Source of the DNA: Rhizobium lentis
Lineage (GTDB): Bacteria > Pseudomonadota > Alphaproteobacteria > Rhizobiales > Rhizobiaceae
Assembly (NCBI RefSeq): GCF_014200175.1
Contig: NZ_JACHBD010000002.1
Coordinates: forward strand, 124,001 to 188,000
Direction of reading: 5' to 3'
Length of the DNA: 64,000 nucleotides
A program made the translations under genes and the position numbers. Position 1 is the stretch's first letter; every line of letters begins with the position of its first letter. Under the pieces are notes generated by a model that ran no database searches, was not told the origin of the DNA, and saw only the letters and a program-made list of their open reading frames with translations. Shown here piece by piece: positions 1-7,518 of this stretch.

Positions 1-692
1 GCTTCGCCGAAGGAAACCTCCGCGTCGAGGGCGCCGCATCTGACGATGTCGATCAGGTGCGGCAAGAGCTCGATATCGCCCGGCCAGGCGGCGAGCGGCC
101 TGTGATAGCGTCCCATCGGGATGCCGTGCACGCGGGTATAGGCAATCGCCACCGGCTGCACCACGACGGTCCCCGTCGGGGAGGCGGGCACGGCCATCGC
201 GGCGGCGCCGAACAGCGAGGATTTCACCTCCAGCAGCCGGTTGCCGTCCGAGGTCGTGCCCTCCGGGAAGAGCACGATGATTTCGCCGTCGGCCATGCGC
301 CCGGCGATCTCATTGGCCTGATGGCCGGTTTTGCGCCGCTCCTCGCGCACGACGAAGACGCTTTTCTGCAGTTTGGCGAGCGTACCGAAGATCGGCCACT
401 CGGCCACCTCGATCTTGGCGATGAAGGCGACGTCGGCCACGGCCGACATCACCATGATATCCATCCAGGACGAATGGTTGGAGCAGAGCATCAGCGGCCG
501 CCGGTCTTCCAGCCTGCCGGTGACGCGCACGCGGATGCCGAGGCAATAGCAGATGATGCGGTGCCAGACGCGCGGCAGCCGGCGGCGCAGCCGCCAGTCG
601 AAACGCAGCGCCAGCAGCTGCAGCGGTATGAGCACGATGCTGACGGCAAGGATGACGGCCGCAGCCAAAGCGATGCGCAGCCAGGCGATCAA
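1..692 (-). CDS. olsA: Lyso-ornithine lipid O-acyltransferase (PlsC family), C-terminus outside window
   Basis: PlsC/LPLAT-family acyltransferase that would transfer an acyl chain to lyso-ornithine lipid, the second step of ornithine lipid synthesis, at the inner membrane. About 230 residues are visible: an N-terminal hydrophobic segment (about residues 7-28), the catalytic HX4D motif (H73, D78) and the FPEG acyl-acceptor motif (142-145). The start is TTG at 692, preceded by GGAG with 8-nt spacing; the nearby ATG at 715 runs into a stop after eight codons. The gene begins 27 bp after mur, so the two may be co-transcribed. OlsA rather than a glycerolipid PlsC is inferred from synteny: in Sinorhizobium, as I recall, olsA lies a dozen genes from olsB with mur, glnD, mutS and tme between, as here. 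Confidence 0.75.
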   Translation of the reverse strand, partial: MIAWLRIALAAAVILAVSIVLIPLQLLALRFDWRLRRRLPRVWHRIICYCLGIRVRVTGRLEDRRPLMLCSNHSSWMDIMVMSAVADVAFIAKIEVAEWPIFGTLAKLQKSVFVVREERRKTGHQANEIAGRMADGEIIVLFPEGTTSDGNRLLEVKSSLFGAAAMAVPASPTGTVVVQPVAIAYTRVHGIPMGRYHRPLAAWPGDIELLPHLIDIVRCGALDAEVSFGE

Positions 693-719
693 AGGTGCTG
701 CTCCCGGGCGGCCATTGCT

Positions 720-1148
720 TCAGAGATCGTCCTTCTTCAACGGAATGCCATAGAGCTCCAGGCGGTGGTCGACCAGCTGGAAGCCGTGTTCGCGGGCGAT
801 GCGCTCCTGCAGCGCCTCGATCTCCGGCGAGCGAAATTCGATGACCGTGCCGGTTTTCAAGTCGATGAGGTGGTCGTGGTGCTCTTCCGGCACTGTTTCG
901 TAGCGCGAGCGCCCGTCGCGGAAGTCGTGGCGGGCGATGATGCCGGCATCCTCGAACAGTTTGACGGTGCGATAGACGGTCGAGATCGAGATTTTCGCAT
1001 CGACTTTCACCGAGCGGCGGTAGAGCTCTTCGACGTCGGGATGGTCTGCCGAATCTTCCAGGATACGCGCGATCACGCGGCGCTGCTCGGTCATGCGCAT
1101 GCCGCGTTCGGCGCAAAGCTCCTCAAGGGTCTTGGCTACATCAGGCAT
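720..1148 (-). CDS. mur: Fur-family manganese-responsive regulator Mur
   Basis: Fur-superfamily metalloregulator of 142 residues: winged-helix DNA-binding domain (about 1-85, recognition region ISISTVYRTVKLFEDAGI) followed by a dimerisation and metal-binding domain. The metal-site block with H90, H91, D92 and H93 is present. The two cysteines that make the structural CxxC zinc site just after this block in E. coli Fur are replaced by D96 and T99. Rhizobial and Agrobacterium Fur orthologues act mainly as Mn(II) sensors repressing sitABCD and mntH (Mur). Mur rather than Fur, Irr or Zur is inferred from this block, the absence of the Irr haem motif and the genomic position. It lies 83 bp downstream of rimI. 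Confidence 0.82.
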   Translation of the reverse strand: MPDVAKTLEELCAERGMRMTEQRRVIARILEDSADHPDVEELYRRSVKVDAKISISTVYRTVKLFEDAGIIARHDFRDGRSRYETVPEEHHDHLIDLKTGTVIEFRSPEIEALQERIAREHGFQLVDHRLELYGIPLKKDDL

Positions 1149-1231
1149 GGCCCGCCTTCAAAAATATTCGCGTTTCGACAACGCCCGCACGGTCGTCGCG
1201 CCAGCCGGCCTGTCATCTCTCTGCCACGGAA

Positions 1232-1726
1232 CTACCGAAGAACGCGCTTCATGACAAGCGCCGTGGAAAGGACGCCGTTTTCCTGCTTGTAGTAGCCTTG
1301 GCGCTCGCCGACCTTCTCGAAGCCGAGCTTGCGGTAGAGGCCGAGTGCGGCCGTATTGCCGTTGTCGACCTCGAGAAACATGCTCTCACCGCCGCGCGCC
1401 CGCGCCTCCCGCATCGCCGCCTGCATCAGCCGCCAGCCGAGCCCGGAACGGGCGACCTTTGCCTGCACGGCGACCGTCAGGATTTCCGCCTCGCCGGCGA
1501 CCTGGCGGGCAAGAATGAAGCCGGGCAGCGGCTTTTTCAGGATGGCATTGGTCTGGCGCGCGACGAAGCCGAACACGGTCTCCTGCGACAGCAGGCTGTG
1601 GAACTCGCCGTCGCCCCAGGGCCTTGCGAAACGCTCGCCATGCAGCACGGCGACGTCGCGGCAATCCTCGCGCTCCATGGCGATGATCTCGAATTCCGGC
1701 TTCAGCGTCAGATAGGCTTCCAGCAT
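1232..1726 (-). CDS. rimI: Ribosomal protein S18-alanine N-acetyltransferase
   Basis: GNAT-fold acetyltransferase of 164 residues, predicted to acetylate the N-terminal alanine of ribosomal protein S18. The acetyl-CoA loop appears as GLGWRLM and the C-terminal block as NTAALGLYRKLGFEKVGERQ, followed by a tyrosine pair typical of RimI. It starts 2 bp after the tsaB stop, so the two genes are almost certainly translated from one message. The tsaB-rimI pairing is widespread in bacteria and supports RimI over a generic GNAT enzyme. Confidence 0.88.
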   Translation of the reverse strand: MLEAYLTLKPEFEIIAMEREDCRDVAVLHGERFARPWGDGEFHSLLSQETVFGFVARQTNAILKKPLPGFILARQVAGEAEILTVAVQAKVARSGLGWRLMQAAMREARARGGESMFLEVDNGNTAALGLYRKLGFEKVGERQGYYKQENGVLSTALVMKRVLR

Positions 1727-1728
1727 GG

Positions 1729-2391
1729 TTACACTCGTCGCGCAATCGCATATCCGGCCTGCGGTTTGGCATCCGGTCCGCGCAGATAAAGGGGCTTTGG
1801 CTTTCCGGCATCGGCCGCGGCGGCAGCACCGAGGCGCGCCACCACCGAAATCGGAAAAACGTTGGCATGGTTGCCGCCGGCGTCCGCCTTCAGGAGCGGC
1901 GTTGCCGAACCGGTGATCTCGCCGTCGAAGCCGGCGGCGAAAGCCTGGGCCTCGGCGACGCTTGCCGCCCGGGCTGCATCGAGCGGAGAACCATCCGCCG
2001 CAAAGGCCTGGAGATAGATTTCGTCCCGCTTGGCGTCCATGGCGGCAAGCACCGGGCGGCCGGGCGTCCTCTCACGCTCTGCGGCGGCCATCACTTCGAG
2101 CGTGGTGACGCCGACCACGGGGATTTGCAGCGACAACGCAAAGCCGCGGGCTGCGGCCACGCCGACGCGGATACCGGTAAAGGAGCCGGGGCCAATGGTG
2201 ACGGCAAGGCGGTCGACCTGGGAAAGCGTCATATCGGCCTGAGCCAGCGCACGGTCAACGATATCGATCAGATGTTCAGCATGCCCCTTGCCGATCATGT
2301 CCGATGCCTCCCCCAGCACCGTATTCCTGCCGCTGTCATAAACTGCGGCAGAGCAATCCACACCTGCCGTGTCGAGCGCCAGAACGATCAT
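1729..2391 (-). CDS. tsaB: tRNA t6A37 threonylcarbamoyl transferase complex subunit TsaB
   Basis: TsaB (YeaZ), an ASKHA-fold, catalytically inactive partner of TsaD required for the universal N6-threonylcarbamoyladenosine at position 37 of ANN-decoding tRNAs; cytoplasmic. It has 220 residues, normal for the family. It begins MIVLALDTAGVDCSAAVY and contains the family motif GPGSFTGIRVGVAAARGFA near residue 70. I use the ATG at 2391 because residues before it do not match the family and a longer reading frame would overlap the upstream Nfu gene; GGAAA lies upstream. tsaD is not in the window. Confidence 0.88.
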   Translation of the reverse strand: MIVLALDTAGVDCSAAVYDSGRNTVLGEASDMIGKGHAEHLIDIVDRALAQADMTLSQVDRLAVTIGPGSFTGIRVGVAAARGFALSLQIPVVGVTTLEVMAAAERERTPGRPVLAAMDAKRDEIYLQAFAADGSPLDAARAASVAEAQAFAAGFDGEITGSATPLLKADAGGNHANVFPISVVARLGAAAAADAGKPKPLYLRGPDAKPQAGYAIARRV

Positions 2392-2479
2392 GCCATCAAT
2401 TTCCGAATAAACTCTTGTCGCTAACCATAAACCCGTCCGGCCGAACGAGAGATGAACGGCTGGAACGAATTTGAGCTTT

Positions 2480-3046
2480 TCAAGCGGCAATCACTTCCTG
2501 CACTTCGGGTACGAAATGGCGCAGTAGGTTCTGGACGCCATGCTTCAGCGTCGCCGTCGAAGACGGGCAGCCGGAGCAGGAGCCCTTCATGTTCAGATAG
2601 ACCTTGCCGTCCTTGAAGCCGCGGAAGGTGATGTCGCCGCCGTCCTGGGCAACGGCCGGGCGCACGCGGGTCTCCAGAAGTTCCTTGATGGTCAGCACGA
2701 TCGATTCGTCGCCTTCGTCAAAGAATTCGTCGCCGGCATCGGCGTCCTCGGACAGAATGGAGGCGTCGCCCATGACCGGCTTGCCGGACATGAAATGCTC
2801 CATGATCGAGCCTAATATAGCCGGCTTAAGATGCTGCCATTCGGCATTGTCCTTGGAGACGGAAATGAAGTCGTAGCCGAAATAGACGCCGATGACGCCA
2901 GGAATTTCGAACAGCCGGGCGGCGAGCGGCGAGGCTTCGGCCTCCTCGGCGCTGCGGAATTCGGCGGTGCCGTTTTCCATGACCACCTTGCCCGGCAGGA
3001 ACTTCTGCGTGGCGGGATTCGGCGTGGCTTCGGTCTGAATGAACAT
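2480..3046 (-). CDS. NifU/NFU1-type iron-sulfur cluster scaffold or carrier
   Basis: Protein of 188 residues with an N-terminal Nfu_N domain (starting MFIQTEATPNPATQKFLPG) and a C-terminal NifU-like domain with the CSGC cluster-binding motif at C157 and C160. This is the mitochondrial NFU1-like architecture common in alphaproteobacteria, which passes 4Fe-4S clusters to client enzymes. Start at 3046: four residues earlier there is another ATG (3058), but MFIQTE is the conserved N-terminus. The stop lies 88 bp upstream of the tsaB start. Not the nitrogen-fixation NifU, which is larger and has an extra IscU domain. Confidence 0.88.
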   Translation of the reverse strand: MFIQTEATPNPATQKFLPGKVVMENGTAEFRSAEEAEASPLAARLFEIPGVIGVYFGYDFISVSKDNAEWQHLKPAILGSIMEHFMSGKPVMGDASILSEDADAGDEFFDEGDESIVLTIKELLETRVRPAVAQDGGDITFRGFKDGKVYLNMKGSCSGCPSSTATLKHGVQNLLRHFVPEVQEVIAA

Positions 3047-3155
3047 CTGGCTCTCCATGCGGCGGGCCCAAGACCTCGGCCGTCTTTAGAATTCTTCAAA
3101 AGAAAATAGGCCCATTGCCTGATCTAATCAAGAGACTTGTACTCAAGAAATAGGC

Positions 3156-3647
3156 TCAGCAGAGGGCGTCGATTTCCTCGTTCGTCAGCGTATCCGGCAG
3201 CACGGTCACCGGAATCGGAAAGGCCGCCGCGCGTCCGGCGACCGACGAAACGAGCGGTCCCGGACCTTCCTTTGCCGAACCGGCGGCAAGAACGAGGATC
3301 GCCACATCGCGGTCTTCCTCGATCACGGCGTTGATCTGTTCGGCCGCACTGCCTTCACGGATGACGATCTCCGGCTCGATGCCGATCGTCTCGCGCACGA
3401 TCTGGGCGATCTTGGCGACGGTCGCTTCGGCTTCCTCGCGCGCCTCGGCCCGCATGATCTCCTCGACGCCGAGCCATTGCTGGAAATCGCCGTCGGGGAT
3501 CACATAGAGCAGCACCAGGCCGCCATTGGAATTCTTCGCGCGCCGGCCGGCATAATGAACGGCGCGCTGGCATTCGGGTGTCCCGTCGATCACAGCCATG
3601 AATTTGCGCCGGTGACCTTCGAGCCGTGAGAGTCGCTTCGATACCAT
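3156..3647 (-). CDS. Universal stress protein (UspA family)
   Basis: UspA-family cytoplasmic protein of 163 residues. The first beta strand reads FMAVIDGTPECQRAVHYA and the nucleotide-loop region VLAAGSAKEGPGPLVSSVAG resembles the G-2X-G-9X-G-S/T type of ATP-binding Usp proteins. The N-terminus has a basic extension of about 15 residues; an internal ATG at residue 17 would give a family-typical start, and no strong ribosome binding site decides between them. The gene stands alone between the Nfu gene and trpS. Its client process cannot be inferred. Confidence 0.82.
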   Translation of the reverse strand: MVSKRLSRLEGHRRKFMAVIDGTPECQRAVHYAGRRAKNSNGGLVLLYVIPDGDFQQWLGVEEIMRAEAREEAEATVAKIAQIVRETIGIEPEIVIREGSAAEQINAVIEEDRDVAILVLAAGSAKEGPGPLVSSVAGRAAAFPIPVTVLPDTLTNEEIDALC

Positions 3648-3711
3648 GGCGCGGACTCTGACACCCGAAGCGGAAAAATTGCAAGCGCAGTTTTCGGCGC
3701 GACGCCTCGGA

Positions 3712-3753
3712 AGCAGATACCCTTCTGCCCGGCGGCCAGAAGGGAGATCTGCT
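3712..3753 (-). terminator. Hairpin just downstream of trpS
   Basis: Inverted repeat with arms AGCAGAT..CCTTCTG (3712-3727) and CAGAAGGG..ATCTGCT (3737-3753), nearly complementary with one bulge. It begins 3 bases after the trpS stop in the direction of transcription. There is no immediate T run (a short one follows about 30 bases later), so intrinsic termination is likely but not certain. Confidence 0.55.
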
Positions 3754-3756
3754 GCC

Positions 3757-4821
3757 TCAGTAAAGGAAGCCGATGACGTCCCGCAGCTGGTTCATCGTCA
3801 CCTCGGCGCGAGCCCGGGCGCGTTCGCTGCCCTTGCGCAGGATCGCATCGATGTGGCTGGTATCGTCCATCAGCCGGCGCATTTCGCCGGTGATCGGCGC
3901 CAGCACGTGGATGGCGAGATCGACCAGTGCCGGCTTGAACACCGAAAACTGCTGGCCGCCGAATTCGGCAAGCACTTCCGACTTCGATTTGTCGGCGAGG
4001 GCCGCATAGATCGCCACCAGATTGTCGGCTTCCGGCCGGCCCTGCAGTCCGTCGACGTCACTCGGCAAACCATCCGGATCGGTCTTTGCCTTGCGGATCT
4101 TCTTCGAGATCGCATCCTCGTCATCCATCAGATTGATGCGCGACAGGTCCGAAGGATCGGATTTGGACATTTTTTTGGTGCCGTCGCGCAGCGACATGAC
4201 GCGCGGTGCCGGTCCGCCGATCAGCGGCTCGACCATCGGGAAATAGGCATGCACCGGTTCGTCGCCGACGGTGATGTCGACGCCGTAGCCGGTCCTGCCG
4301 ATATGCTCGGCATAATCGAGGTTGAACTTCATGGCAATGTCGCGGGCAAGCTCGAGATGCTGCTTCTGGTCCTCGCCAACAGGCACATGCGTGGCGCGGT
4401 AGACGAGAATGTCGGCGGCCATCAGGCTCGGATAGGCGTAGAGGCCGAGCGAGGCCTGCTCGCGGTCCTTTCCGGCCTTGTCCTTGAACTGCGTCATGCG
4501 GTTCATCCAGCCGATGCGGGCGACGCAGTTGAAGATCCAGGCGAGTTCGGCATGCTGCGGCACGGCCGACTGATTGAAGACGATATGTTTTTCCGGATCG
4601 ATGCCGGCGGCGATGAAGGCGGCGGCGATCGAGCGCGTCTGGGTCGGCATGTCCTCATGCACCAGCTGGGCGGTGAGCGCATGCATGTCGACGACGCAGT
4701 AGATGCAGTCATTGCCTTCCTGCAGCGCGACGAAGCGGCGGATCGCGCCGAGATAGTTGCCGAGATGCAGATTGCCGGTCGGCTGCACGCCGGAGAATAC
4801 GAGTTTCTTGAATTCGCTCAT
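3757..4821 (-). CDS. trpS: Tryptophan--tRNA ligase
   Basis: Class I aminoacyl-tRNA synthetase that charges tRNA-Trp; cytoplasmic. It has 354 residues. The HIGH-type motif is HLGN at 19-22 within [17 protein letters not shown], and KMSKS is exact at residues 217-221. Start chosen at ATG 4821 with GAGGAC six bases upstream; an upstream in-frame ATG at 4893 would add 24 residues that do not look like TrpRS. A hairpin follows the stop. Other rhizobia have the same usp-trpS-murJ neighbourhood. Confidence 0.95.
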   Translation of the reverse strand: MSEFKKLVFSGVQPTGNLHLGNYLGAIRRFVALQEGNDCIYCVVDMHALTAQLVHEDMPTQTRSIAAAFIAAGIDPEKHIVFNQSAVPQHAELAWIFNCVARIGWMNRMTQFKDKAGKDREQASLGLYAYPSLMAADILVYRATHVPVGEDQKQHLELARDIAMKFNLDYAEHIGRTGYGVDITVGDEPVHAYFPMVEPLIGGPAPRVMSLRDGTKKMSKSDPSDLSRINLMDDEDAISKKIRKAKTDPDGLPSDVDGLQGRPEADNLVAIYAALADKSKSEVLAEFGGQQFSVFKPALVDLAIHVLAPITGEMRRLMDDTSHIDAILRKGSERARARAEVTMNQLRDVIGFLY

Positions 4822-4918
4822 GTCGTCCTCAATAGGCTGGTGGAGGGCCCCAAGGCTTTTTCGCCTGTGTTGCTGATGCCGCGGCTTATGCACGGGCGAC
4901 CCGTCGCAATCAAGGGGT

Positions 4919-5317
4919 TCAGCCTGCGGTATGCTGGATCAGATCGAAGCTGTTGCCATAGGGATCGGCAAAGACCGCGACCGTGCCGTAAACCTCGTGC
5001 CGTGGCTCCTCCAGAAAGCGCACCCCGGCTGCAAGCATGGCGGCATGATCACAGGCGAAATCGTCGGTCTTCAGGAAGAACCCGACACGGCCACCGGTCT
5101 GGTTGCCGATTGCCCCCCGCTGTACTTCGTTGGCCGCCTGCGCCAGCAGAAAGGCGGCGCCATCCCCGCCTCGCGGCTTCACGACCACCCAGCGTTTGCC
5201 GTCGGGCAGCGGCTTGTCCTCAAGGCAGTCGAAACCGAGCGCGCCGCAATAAAAGGCCTTGGCGCGGTCGTAATCGTCGACGACCAGAGTGACGAGGAAA
5301 AGCGACTGTACCGTCAT
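4919..5317 (-). CDS. VOC (glyoxalase/bleomycin-resistance) fold protein
   Basis: Protein of 132 residues with the paired beta-alpha-beta-beta-beta modules of the vicinal oxygen chelate superfamily. It has an N-terminal [22 protein letters not shown] block and a C-terminal [14 protein letters not shown] block that carries a usual metal-ligand glutamate position as aspartate or glutamine. The start is ATG 5317 with AGGAGA spaced 5 bases away. The substrate cannot be told from sequence; family members include isomerases, dioxygenases and resistance proteins. Confidence 0.8.
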   Translation of the reverse strand: MTVQSLFLVTLVVDDYDRAKAFYCGALGFDCLEDKPLPDGKRWVVVKPRGGDGAAFLLAQAANEVQRGAIGNQTGGRVGFFLKTDDFACDHAAMLAAGVRFLEEPRHEVYGTVAVFADPYGNSFDLIQHTAG

Positions 5318-5505
5318 GCGATTCTCCTGTGTTTGGACGTTTTTTCCATTTTGAGGCAGGCATTTCCCTAGTTTTAAGCCGAATTGATCAGGCTGTTTAG
5401 TTATAATTGAGTATAAAATTTCACAGAAAAGCTTTTATTGAACTGAAAATCCTCGACCGCGCAGGGTGGCCGGATGGCCGCCGTTCCAACCGCCCGGAGG
5501 GACCC

Positions 5506-5934
5506 ATGCAGAACCCCGCTTTGCTCGCCATGGCAGGCCTTTTCGCCCTACAATCAGCAACCAGCGCCGTCGGTCAAGACAGCAAAAGGCCGGCCATTCA
5601 TCTGCCGAAACATGAGGCGCGTCTCGCCTATACGGTCCAGACCGTCAGCGTCCGTGCCGGCTGTTTTCCGGCGCGTCTTCGGGCAGTGCTGTCGCATATC
5701 GCCGCGAGAACCGGACGCCGCCCGATGATAACCTCCGGCCTGAGGCCGCATCCTCGCCGTCATGGTTCCCTGCATGGCAAATGCCTGGCGGCCGATATCA
5801 GGGTTCCGGGCCTGTCGGAGCGCGCCATCATCGCCGCCGCAAGCAGCGCACCGGGTATCGGCGGCATCGGCAGCTATTGCAACGGCATCGTCCATGTCGA
5901 TGTCGGGCCGCGGAGGCGGTGGGTCGATTGTTAG
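5506..5934 (+). CDS. Exported M15_3-type peptidase domain protein
   Basis: Protein of 142 residues with an N-terminal signal-peptide-like segment (MQNPALLAMAGLFALQ, likely cleavage after residue 20-25) and a domain of the D-alanyl-D-alanine carboxypeptidase M15_3 / DUF882 type. The zinc-ligand pattern is visible: SLHG..LAADIRV gives His and Asp, and VHVDVG gives the last His. It is probably periplasmic and acts on or binds peptidoglycan stem peptides. The start at 5506 is chosen because GGAGG lies just upstream; the frame is open further upstream but without signal or ribosome site. It is convergent with murJ (3-bp gap). The fold call is good; activity is unproven. Confidence 0.75.
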   Translation: MQNPALLAMAGLFALQSATSAVGQDSKRPAIHLPKHEARLAYTVQTVSVRAGCFPARLRAVLSHIAARTGRRPMITSGLRPHPRRHGSLHGKCLAADIRVPGLSERAIIAAASSAPGIGGIGSYCNGIVHVDVGPRRRWVDC

Positions 5935-5937
5935 AGC

Positions 5938-7518
5938 CTATGCATCTTCCGCCGCCACCGGCTTGCGGTTCAGATTGCGCCGGATCATGCCAAGATTCGC
6001 TCCGCCGATCAGGAAGGCGGCGGCGAAATAGACCAGCATGGAGATCGCAATCAAGAGCCCCAGCGTACCGATCTTGGTGAGAAGCGGCGCGCCTGAGGCA
6101 AGCCAGGGCGCAAAATACTGCTTGAGGAAGACGATCGCCGCCCCCATGACGGCGGCAGCAACGATCAACAGCGCGGCGCGTTTCGCCAGTGCCCATTCCC
6201 ATGTCAGATGGCCGCGGCGCAACAGCGTGGTGAACAGCAGCACGGTGCTGATCCAGCCGGCGGTAGCTTCGGCGACCGCGATGCCGGGCGCGCCCATATA
6301 GGGGAAGAGTGTCAGCGCCGTGGCGCAATTGGTCGCGACGGCGATCGCCGAGAAGCGCATCGGCGTCTTGGTGTCCTCGCGGGCATAGAAGCCGGGCTGC
6401 AGCGCCTTGATCAGCACGAAGGCGGGCAGGCCGATGCCGTAAATCGCCAGGATCGAGCCGACGACGAGGGTGTTTTCCTGATGGAAGGCGCCGCGTTCGT
6501 AGAGCACGCGGATGATCTCGTCGGACAGGATCCAGAGTGCGAAGGCGGCCGGAATGGTCAGGAACAGCACGAATTCGATCGAGCGGTTCTGCAGATTGCC
6601 GGCCTCGCGCAGGTGGCCGGCCTTCAAGGCGCGCGCCAGCTCCGGCAGCAGCACCACGCCGACGGCGACGCCGACGACGCCGAGCGGCAGCTGGTAGATG
6701 CGGTCGGCATATTGCAGCGCCGCAATCGCGCCGTCGCGGGAGGAGGCGATCGCCTGGCCGATCAGCTGGTTGATCTGGGTGATGCCGCCGGTGACCGCGG
6801 CCGGCACCGCGAGGATCAGCAGCCGTTTGACGTTCGGCGTCATCTTCGGGAAGCGCAGGCCGATGCTCATGCCGGCCGCAAGCACGCCGACATAGACGAC
6901 GGCAAGCTGCAGCAGGCCGGCCACAAGCACGCCCCAGGAGAGATACCAGGCCGTCGCCAGCGGATCGGCGCCGGTGTAGAGCGCATAGAACAGCGCCCCG
7001 ATCATCACCACGTTGAGGAAGACGGGCGCGATGGCGGCGGCGAAGAAATGATGCAGCGAATTCAGCATGCCGCTCATCATTGCCGTCAGCGACATGCACA
7101 TGAGATAGGGAAACATCACGGCCGCCATGCGGATCGTGATCGAGAACTTCTCGGGATCGTCGGCAAAGCCCGGCGCGATGACGAAGCGCACCAGCAGCGG
7201 CATGGCAAGCTCCATCACGATGGTGATGAGGAGCAACACCGAAAACAACACGCCGAAGACTTCCTCCGAAAAGCGCTTGGCGCCATCCGTGCCATTCGCC
7301 TCGATCTCCTTGGCAAAGAGCGGCACGAAGGCGGCGTTGAAGGCGCCTTCGGCAAACAGCCGGCGAAAGAGGTTCGGGAAGCGGAAGGCGGCATAGAAGA
7401 CGTCAGCCATCGGGCCGGTGCCGAGTGCGGCCGCCATCAGCGTTTCGCGGGCGAAGCCGAAGATCCGGCTGCCGAGGGTGGCGCCGCCGACGGTCGCGAA
7501 TTTCTTGACGAGGCTCAT
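5938..7518 (-). CDS. murJ: Lipid II flippase MurJ (MviN)
   Basis: Polytopic inner-membrane protein of the MOP superfamily, 526 residues with about 14 hydrophobic segments. It flips lipid II to the periplasm for peptidoglycan synthesis. The N-terminus [21 protein letters not shown] with the following [12 protein letters not shown] block and the [21 protein letters not shown] segment are hallmark MurJ sequences. The start ATG at 7518 overlaps the glnD stop as ATGA, so translation is coupled to glnD. This glnD-murJ pairing is usual in rhizobia. Confidence 0.95.
   Translation of the reverse strand: MSLVKKFATVGGATLGSRIFGFARETLMAAALGTGPMADVFYAAFRFPNLFRRLFAEGAFNAAFVPLFAKEIEANGTDGAKRFSEEVFGVLFSVLLLITIVMELAMPLLVRFVIAPGFADDPEKFSITIRMAAVMFPYLMCMSLTAMMSGMLNSLHHFFAAAIAPVFLNVVMIGALFYALYTGADPLATAWYLSWGVLVAGLLQLAVVYVGVLAAGMSIGLRFPKMTPNVKRLLILAVPAAVTGGITQINQLIGQAIASSRDGAIAALQYADRIYQLPLGVVGVAVGVVLLPELARALKAGHLREAGNLQNRSIEFVLFLTIPAAFALWILSDEIIRVLYERGAFHQENTLVVGSILAIYGIGLPAFVLIKALQPGFYAREDTKTPMRFSAIAVATNCATALTLFPYMGAPGIAVAEATAGWISTVLLFTTLLRRGHLTWEWALAKRAALLIVAAAVMGAAIVFLKQYFAPWLASGAPLLTKIGTLGLLIAISMLVYFAAAFLIGGANLGMIRRNLNRKPVAAEDA

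Noticed and set aside
3646-5292. Plus-strand frame of 548 codons opposite trpS and the VOC gene
   Set aside because: Spans two genes and intergenic hairpins on the other strand; not protein-like at its C-terminus.
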